Assembly: GCA_910579645.1 (NCBI GenBank)
Contig: CAJTVK010000001.1
Location: forward strand, 34,844 to 98,843
Length of the DNA stretch: 64,000 bases
Direction of reading: 5' to 3'
Origin: an uncultured Lachnospiraceae bacterium
GTDB lineage: Bacteria > Bacillota > Clostridia > Lachnospirales > Lachnospiraceae
The position numbers were made by a program, and so were the translations under genes. Below, one piece after another: positions 58,819 through 64,000 of the stretch (positions are counted from its first letter, which is position 1; each line of letters opens with the position of its first letter). The notes beneath the pieces are model-generated. The model made no database searches, was not told the origin of the DNA, and was given only the letters and a program-made list of their open reading frames with translations.

Positions 58819-61677
58819 TCAGGCGCGTTCCAGCATTCTTTTCACATAAATCCCCGTATAAGATTTTTCATTCTGTGCCACTTCCTCCGGCGTCCCTTTT
58901 GCAATTACGGTTCCTCCGTTGTCCCCGCCCTCCGGGCCGATGTCAATGATATAGTCCGCCGTCTTAATCACGTCCAGATTATGCTCTATGACTACCACCG
59001 TATTGCCGCCGTCTGCCAGCTTATGCAGAATTTCGGTCAGTTTATGCACATCCGCAAAATGCAGCCCGGTAGTAGGCTCATCCAATATATATATGGTCTT
59101 GCCCGTGCTTCGCTTGCTCAGTTCCGTCGCCAGCTTTATCCTCTGAGCCTCTCCGCCGGATAATGTAGTGGAGGGCTGACCCAGCTTAATATAAGATAAT
59201 CCCACATCATTCAGTGTTTCTATTTTCCGCCGGATAGAGGGTACGTTCTCAAAGAACCCGACCGCTTCTTCCACTGTCATGTCCAACACATCATAAATGT
59301 TCTTCCCTTTATACTTTACGTCCAAGGTTTCCCTGTTATATCTTTTTCCGCCGCAGACCTCACAGGGCACATATACGTCCGGAAGAAAATGCATTTCAAT
59401 TTTAATGATGCCGTCCCCGCAGCAGGCTTCACATCTTCCGCCCTTTACGTTAAAGCTGAATCTTCCCTTTTTATAGCCTTTTGCCTTAGCATCCGAGGTG
59501 GAAGCAAACAAATCCCTGATTTGGTCAAAAACCCCCGTATAAGTAGCCGGGTTGGAACGGGGTGTCCTCCCGATGGGGGACTGGTCAATATTAATGACCT
59601 TGTCAAGCTGTTCCAGCCCTTTGATTCCGGCATGTTTTCCGGGAATCGTCCGTGCCCTGTTCAGATCCCGCGCCAAATGCTTATACAAAATTTCATTCAC
59701 CAGTGAACTTTTTCCGGAACCGGATACGCCGGTAACACAGGTCAGCACACCCAAAGGGAACTCTACGTTTATATTTTTCAGGTTGTTTTCCGCCGCTTTC
59801 AGCACCGTCAGCTTACCGGTCGGTTTCCTTCTCTTCTCCGGTACCGGTATTCTCTTCCTGCCGCTTAAATATTGTCCCGTGACGGATTCTTCCACCTGCA
59901 TGATTTCCTCCGCGGTTCCTTGGGCAACTACGCGCCCGCCATGGGAGCCTGCGCCGGGGCCGATGTCAACGATATGGTCCGCTGCCAGCATAGTGTCCTC
60001 GTCATGCTCCACCACCAACAGGGTATTCCCCATGTCTTTCAGATTCTGCAGTGTACGAAGCAGTTTATCGTTGTCTCTCTGATGCAGGCCGATGCTAGGT
60101 TCGTCCAGAATATAACATACTCCCACCAAACCCGAGCCAATCTGGGTCGCAAGGCGGATTCTCTGCGCCTCCCCTCCGGAAAGTGTTCCCGTAGCCCTTG
60201 CCAGGGACAGGTAATCCAGCCCTACATCAATCAGAAATCCCACTCTGGCCTTAATCTCTTTCAATACCTGCTTACCAATCATCTGCTGCTGCTTGGTCAG
60301 TTCCATCCCCTGCAGAAATTCATGCAGGTTTCTGATGGACATGGACGTAGTCTCATAAATATTTTTTCCGCATACCGTCACTGCCAGCGAATCCTTTTTC
60401 AGTCTCATCCCACCGCAGACTTTGCAGGGCGTGATACGCATGAAAGATTCATACTCCTGTTTCATCGTATCGGAACCCGTCTCCCTATAACGCCGCTCCA
60501 CATTGAGCACTAATCCCTCAAAAGCTACCGCGTAGACCCCTTCCCCACGCTGCCCTTTATAATGCACGCTGACTTCCCTGCCTTTCGTGCCATGTATCAG
60601 CACTTCTTTTACCTTCTCCGGGTAATCTTCAAAAGGCGTATCCAAGTCAAAGCCATATTCTTTTCCCAATGCCTGCAATATGGCATTTGTAAAGCTGGAC
60701 TTATCATTGCAGGACTGCCATCCGGTCACTGCAATCGCCCCTTGGTTAATGCTGAGGCTTTTGTCCGGTATCATCAGATCTATATCAAATTCCATCTTAT
60801 ATCCTAGCCCGAAGCACTCCGGACAGGCGCCGAAAGGATTGTTGAAAGAGAAACTTCTCGGCTCAATTTCACTGACACTGATGCCGCAGTCCGGGCAGGA
60901 GAAGCTCTGGCTGAAATTCATAGGTTCCCCGCCGATTATATCCACCACCAGCAGCCCCTCCGCCAAGGCAAGCACATTCTCAATGGAATCCGTCAGCCTT
61001 CTTTCTATTCCGGGCTTCACCACAAGACGATCCACAATAATTTCAATATTGTGTTTGATATTCTTTTCCAGTTTAATTTCCTCCGACAATTCATACATAT
61101 TGCCGTCTATCCGCACACGCACATAGCCGCTTCTTTTCGCACGATCCAATACTTTTGTATGCTCGCCTTTCCTGCCTCTTACCACCGGCGCCAAAAGCTG
61201 GATTTTCGTCCCTTCCGGCATGTCCATAATCTGATCCGTCATCTGATCCACTGTCTGTTTGCGTATTTCTCTTCCGCAGGACGGACAGTGGGGAATTCCT
61301 ATCCTTGCATACAGCAGGCGGAAATAATCATAAATTTCCGTCACCGTTCCCACCGTGGAACGGGGATTTCTGTTGGTAGATTTCTGGTCAATGGAAATTG
61401 CCGGGGAAAGCCCTTCTATCTTCTCCACATTCGGTTTCTCCATCTGCCCGAGAAACTGCCTTGCATAAGAAGACAGTGATTCCATATACCTCCTCTGCCC
61501 TTCCGCATATATTGTGTCAAAGGCCAAGGAAGATTTTCCGGAACCTGACAGGCCTGTCAGTACCACAAACTCATTCCTCGGTATGTCCAAATCAATCCCC
61601 TGCAAATTATGCTCGCTGGCTCCCCGAATCTTAATATATTCCCTTCTGGGCATCATTTTTCTATTCTGGCTTTCCAT
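58819..61677 (-). CDS. uvrA: excinuclease ABC subunit A
   Basis: UvrA is the damage-sensing ATPase of nucleotide excision repair. The 952-residue protein has two ABC modules: LTGLSGSGKSSLAFDTIYAEGQRRY and VTGVSGSGKSSLVNEIL Walker A sites, and LSGGEAQRIRLA and LSGGEAQRIKLA signatures. Zinc-binding cysteine pairs are at CPSCGREI, CPDCGISV/CPECFGLG and CEACCGDG/CEVCGGKR. ATG 61677 has AGGAGG directly upstream. It follows uvrB after 82 bp. Confidence 0.97.
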   Translation of the reverse strand: MESQNRKMMPRREYIKIRGASEHNLQGIDLDIPRNEFVVLTGLSGSGKSSLAFDTIYAEGQRRYMESLSSYARQFLGQMEKPNVEKIEGLSPAISIDQKSTNRNPRSTVGTVTEIYDYFRLLYARIGIPHCPSCGREIRKQTVDQMTDQIMDMPEGTKIQLLAPVVRGRKGEHTKVLDRAKRSGYVRVRIDGNMYELSEEIKLEKNIKHNIEIIVDRLVVKPGIERRLTDSIENVLALAEGLLVVDIIGGEPMNFSQSFSCPDCGISVSEIEPRSFSFNNPFGACPECFGLGYKMEFDIDLMIPDKSLSINQGAIAVTGWQSCNDKSSFTNAILQALGKEYGFDLDTPFEDYPEKVKEVLIHGTKGREVSVHYKGQRGEGVYAVAFEGLVLNVERRYRETGSDTMKQEYESFMRITPCKVCGGMRLKKDSLAVTVCGKNIYETTSMSIRNLHEFLQGMELTKQQQMIGKQVLKEIKARVGFLIDVGLDYLSLARATGTLSGGEAQRIRLATQIGSGLVGVCYILDEPSIGLHQRDNDKLLRTLQNLKDMGNTLLVVEHDEDTMLAADHIVDIGPGAGSHGGRVVAQGTAEEIMQVEESVTGQYLSGRKRIPVPEKRRKPTGKLTVLKAAENNLKNINVEFPLGVLTCVTGVSGSGKSSLVNEILYKHLARDLNRARTIPGKHAGIKGLEQLDKVINIDQSPIGRTPRSNPATYTGVFDQIRDLFASTSDAKAKGYKKGRFSFNVKGGRCEACCGDGIIKIEMHFLPDVYVPCEVCGGKRYNRETLDVKYKGKNIYDVLDMTVEEAVGFFENVPSIRRKIETLNDVGLSYIKLGQPSTTLSGGEAQRIKLATELSKRSTGKTIYILDEPTTGLHFADVHKLTEILHKLADGGNTVVVIEHNLDVIKTADYIIDIGPEGGDNGGTVIAKGTPEEVAQNEKSYTGIYVKRMLERA

Positions 61678-61759
61678 TTTTCCTCCTATTCCAGTTCCGC
61701 TCCGCCCCATTCAGCCGCATTGTACTCGCTGTTTCCGGTCCCGCAGCTTCCTGCCGTTA

Positions 61760-63760
61760 TCATTCTTCCATAACCGATAGCTGTTTCTTCAGTTCCACCA
61801 TCTTATCCCGCAGTTCCGCGGCCGCCTCGAAATTCAAATCCGCCGCCGCCTGCTTCATCTTCTTTTGCACGTCGCCTATCAGCTTCTCCAGTTCTTCCCT
61901 GCTCATGGACTCGGGATCTTTCTCAAACCGCAGTTCTTCTTTTGCAACCACCTTGGATATGCTGATCAGATCGCGGACTGCTTTCTTTATTGTCTGAGGC
62001 GTAATGCCATGTTCTTCATTATATTTGTTCTGTATCGCACGCCGCCGGTTCGTTTCCGTAATGGCGGCTTTCATGGAATCGGTCATATTGTCCGCATACA
62101 TAATTACATGCCCTTCGGCATTTCTGGCCGCCCGCCCAATCGTCTGAATGAGCGAAGTTTCCGAACGCAGAAAGCCTTCCTTATCCGCATCCAATATTGC
62201 CACCAGCGATATTTCCGGTATGTCCAGCCCCTCCCGCAGCAAATTGATGCCCACAAGAACATCAAATACGTCCAGACGCATATCCCGTATGATTTCCGCC
62301 CGCTCTAAAGTATCAATGTCCGAATGGAGATATTTTACCCGGATCCCCACTTCCTTCATATAATCTGTCAGATCTTCTGCCATCCGCTTCGTCAGCGTCG
62401 TCACCAGCACCTTATTGTGTTTCTCCACTTCTTTATTGATTTCCGCCGTTAAATCGTCAATCTGTCCTTCCACCGGACGTACATCCACTTCCGGATCCAA
62501 CAGGCCCGTAGGCCTGATAATCTGTTCCGTCCGCATAAGTTCATGTTCGCTCTCATAATCGGAAGGAGTTGCCGAAACAAACAGCATCTGATCAATATGC
62601 TCTTCAAACTCCGTAAAGTTCATCGGGCGGTTATCCAATGCAGACGGCAGCCGGAAACCATAATCTACCAATGTAGTTTTCCTGGAACGGTCCCCTGCAT
62701 ACATCCCCCGTATCTGCGGTATTGTCATATGGGATTCATCTATAATAATCAGATAATCGTCCTTGAAATAATCCATCAGCGTCAGCGGCGTCGCCCCCTC
62801 CGGCAGTCCGTTCAGATGCCTGGAGTAATTCTCGATGCCGGAGCAAAACCCCGTTTCCCGCAGCATCTCAATGTCAAAGTTAGTTCTCTCCGCGATTCTC
62901 TGCGCTTCCAAAAGCTTGTCCTCTCCCTTGAAATAACGCACTCTCTCTTCCATTTCCTCCTCTATCTTTTTGCATGCCGTCTTAATTTTTTCCTGCGATA
63001 CCACATAATGGGATGCCGGAAAAATGGAAATATGCCCCAAAGAAGCATGCACCTGGCCTGTCAGCGGCTCAGCCTCCACGATTCTGTCTATCTCATCCCC
63101 GAAAAACTCTACCCGGATCAGATAATCCCCTCCCTGCGCCGGATAAATTTCCAATACGTCGCCCCGCACCCGAAAGCATCCCCTGCTCAGTTCCATGTCA
63201 TTCCTGTCATATTGAATGTCAATCAATTCCCGGATGACTTCATCCCTGTCCTTCGTCATTCCCGGCCGCAGCGAGACAATCATATCCTGATAATCGTCCG
63301 GACTGCCCAGTCCGTATATGCAGGAAACGCTGGCCACCACCACCACATCCCTCCGTTCTGTCAGTGAGGCAGTGGCGGACAGGCGCAGCTTATCAATTTC
63401 TTCATTGATGGAAGAATCTTTCGCTATATATGTGTCCGAAGAAGGCACATATGCTTCCGGTTGGTAATAATCATAATAGGAGACAAAGTATTCTACCGCG
63501 TTACTCGGAAAATACTCTTTGAACTCACCATAGAGCTGTGCCGCTAATGTCTTATTGTGCGCTATTACCAAAGTCGGCTTGTTAAGCTGTGCGATCACAT
63601 TCGCCATGGTAAAGGTCTTCCCGGAACCCGTAACCCCCAGTAAAGTCTGGAATTGGTTGCCTTCCTGAAACCCTTTGACTAGGGCTTCTATGGCTTGCGG
63701 CTGGTCGCCGGTGGGCTTGTATTCGCTGTGAAGTTCGAACATTTTTTGAGCAGTTTGCAC
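61760..63760 (-). CDS. uvrB: excinuclease ABC subunit B
   Basis: UvrB is the helicase-like damage-verifying subunit. The 666-residue protein starts at a GTG (63760-63758), five bases after GGAGGTGG; the first downstream ATG would be too far from this site. Motifs are LLGVTGSGKTFTMANV, the DNA-clamping hairpin YYDYYQPEAYVPSSDTYI, IIDESHMT, and the C-terminal UVR motif AADLNFEAAAELRDKMVEL, which binds UvrC. It is upstream of uvrA in a two-gene operon; uvrC is not in the window. Confidence 0.96.
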   Translation of the reverse strand: MQTAQKMFELHSEYKPTGDQPQAIEALVKGFQEGNQFQTLLGVTGSGKTFTMANVIAQLNKPTLVIAHNKTLAAQLYGEFKEYFPSNAVEYFVSYYDYYQPEAYVPSSDTYIAKDSSINEEIDKLRLSATASLTERRDVVVVASVSCIYGLGSPDDYQDMIVSLRPGMTKDRDEVIRELIDIQYDRNDMELSRGCFRVRGDVLEIYPAQGGDYLIRVEFFGDEIDRIVEAEPLTGQVHASLGHISIFPASHYVVSQEKIKTACKKIEEEMEERVRYFKGEDKLLEAQRIAERTNFDIEMLRETGFCSGIENYSRHLNGLPEGATPLTLMDYFKDDYLIIIDESHMTIPQIRGMYAGDRSRKTTLVDYGFRLPSALDNRPMNFTEFEEHIDQMLFVSATPSDYESEHELMRTEQIIRPTGLLDPEVDVRPVEGQIDDLTAEINKEVEKHNKVLVTTLTKRMAEDLTDYMKEVGIRVKYLHSDIDTLERAEIIRDMRLDVFDVLVGINLLREGLDIPEISLVAILDADKEGFLRSETSLIQTIGRAARNAEGHVIMYADNMTDSMKAAITETNRRRAIQNKYNEEHGITPQTIKKAVRDLISISKVVAKEELRFEKDPESMSREELEKLIGDVQKKMKQAAADLNFEAAAELRDKMVELKKQLSVMEE

Positions 63761-63909
63761 AAATACCACCTCCAAAATTCATAGTAAAAAAGATGCGTAT
63801 ATGCCACAAATTCGTCAAAGAACTTTTCATTTTCGTCATGGCATTTACTCAAATCGAAGGAAAAAATTCCTTGACGAATTCCGTTCACAATTTGCTGTTT
63901 TTGCAACTC
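63688..63909 (-). CDS. possible small protein overlapping uvrB start
   Basis: A frame of about 73 codons with a TTG start near 63909 preceded by AAGGAGG. The product (LQKQQIVNGIRQGIFSFDLSKC, then an aromatic-rich end) has no recognised domain. It overlaps the first 73 bp of uvrB in another frame. It may be a leader peptide, a gene remnant or chance. Low confidence. Confidence 0.25.
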   Translation of the reverse strand, partial: ELQKQQIVNGIRQGIFSFDLSKCHDENEKFFDEFVAYTHLFYYEFWRWYLCKLLKKCSNFTANTSPPATSRKP

Positions 63910-63954
63910 AGTACACCTCCTTAATTCCATACGGACAAGACAGTACTAAAAAGC

Positions 63955-64000
63955 TTTTTTATCTTACCACAAATTTAATGATTTGTGGTAAGATAAAAAA
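63955..64000. terminator. bidirectional terminator at window end
   Basis: TTTTTT followed by ATCTTACCACAAAT (63961-63974) pairs perfectly with ATTTGTGGTAAGAT (63981-63994) and AAAAAA. The 20-bp arm with U runs on both strands reaches the last base; any further extension is outside the window. The bases from here to uvrB hold no clear promoter. Confidence 0.85.

Noticed and set aside
63582..63839. 85-codon minus frame across the uvrB start
   Set aside because: It overlaps the conserved UvrB Walker A region in another frame and has no ribosome site.

Overview
The window is a 64 kb chromosomal segment of a Gram-positive, low-to-mid GC anaerobe that looks like a flagellated member of the Lachnospiraceae (Clostridia). 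The clues are strong AGGAGG ribosome sites, the hprK-glk-murB-rapZ-whiA-crh order, the cdaA-cdaR-glmM operon, an mbl gene directly followed by flagellar rod genes, a two-gene SufC/SufB system, DUF3048 and DUF1266 lipoproteins, and the absence of any oxygen-respiration gene. I cannot name a species. No rRNA, tRNA, CRISPR array, insertion sequence or prophage was seen. Most genes are on the minus strand, including long runs at 24.4-31.7 kb and 44.5-63.8 kb.

0-5 kb: a FAD oxidoreductase cut by the window edge, then a bioY-bioB-bioD-bioA operon whose promoter carries a BirA-type operator over its -35 box. 5-12 kb: a chemoreceptor with a long structured leader that may be a c-di-GMP-I (GEMM) riboswitch, lgt, and a signalling operon of HPt protein, HD-GYP response regulator and hybrid kinase. 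12-15 kb: SufC-SufB with a DUF1266 lipoprotein. 15-19.9 kb: aldo/keto reductase, ammonium transporter with a P-II protein, a GNAT enzyme and a cyclophilin.

19.9-22.8 kb is the most accessory-looking stretch. It has a perfect 21-bp palindrome, a tandemly duplicated AT-rich unit with conserved hairpins, a two-helix membrane protein, and a convergent 521-residue protein of unknown function ending in a probable zinc ribbon. 22.8-31.8 kb: an alanine/glycine:cation symporter with an unusual leader and start-site hairpin, class II aldolase, a lipid kinase, and a carbon-catabolite/cell-wall cluster (crh, whiA, rapZ, murB, glucokinase, hprK). A 154-bp MITE-like inverted-repeat element lies at 31.9-32.1 kb.

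32-44 kb: an AraC regulator, a short surface-glycan group (multi-pass membrane protein, GDP-fucose synthase, mannose-1-phosphate guanylyltransferase), a second kinase/regulator pair (PocR-domain hybrid kinase plus a two-receiver protein with a repeat linker), a divergent PAP2 protein, dTDP-rhamnose reductase and a YerB-like lipoprotein. 44-64 kb: leuA, ptsH (true HPr), glmM-cdaR-cdaA (c-di-AMP synthesis tied to amino-sugar synthesis), two unassigned membrane proteins, a YvyF-like protein, comF, recD2, rod-binding protein, flgG- and flgF-like rod proteins, mbl, uvrA and uvrB.

The region is notable for intergenic structure: several long palindromes, two related hairpin families and two leaders with terminators directly after the promoter.
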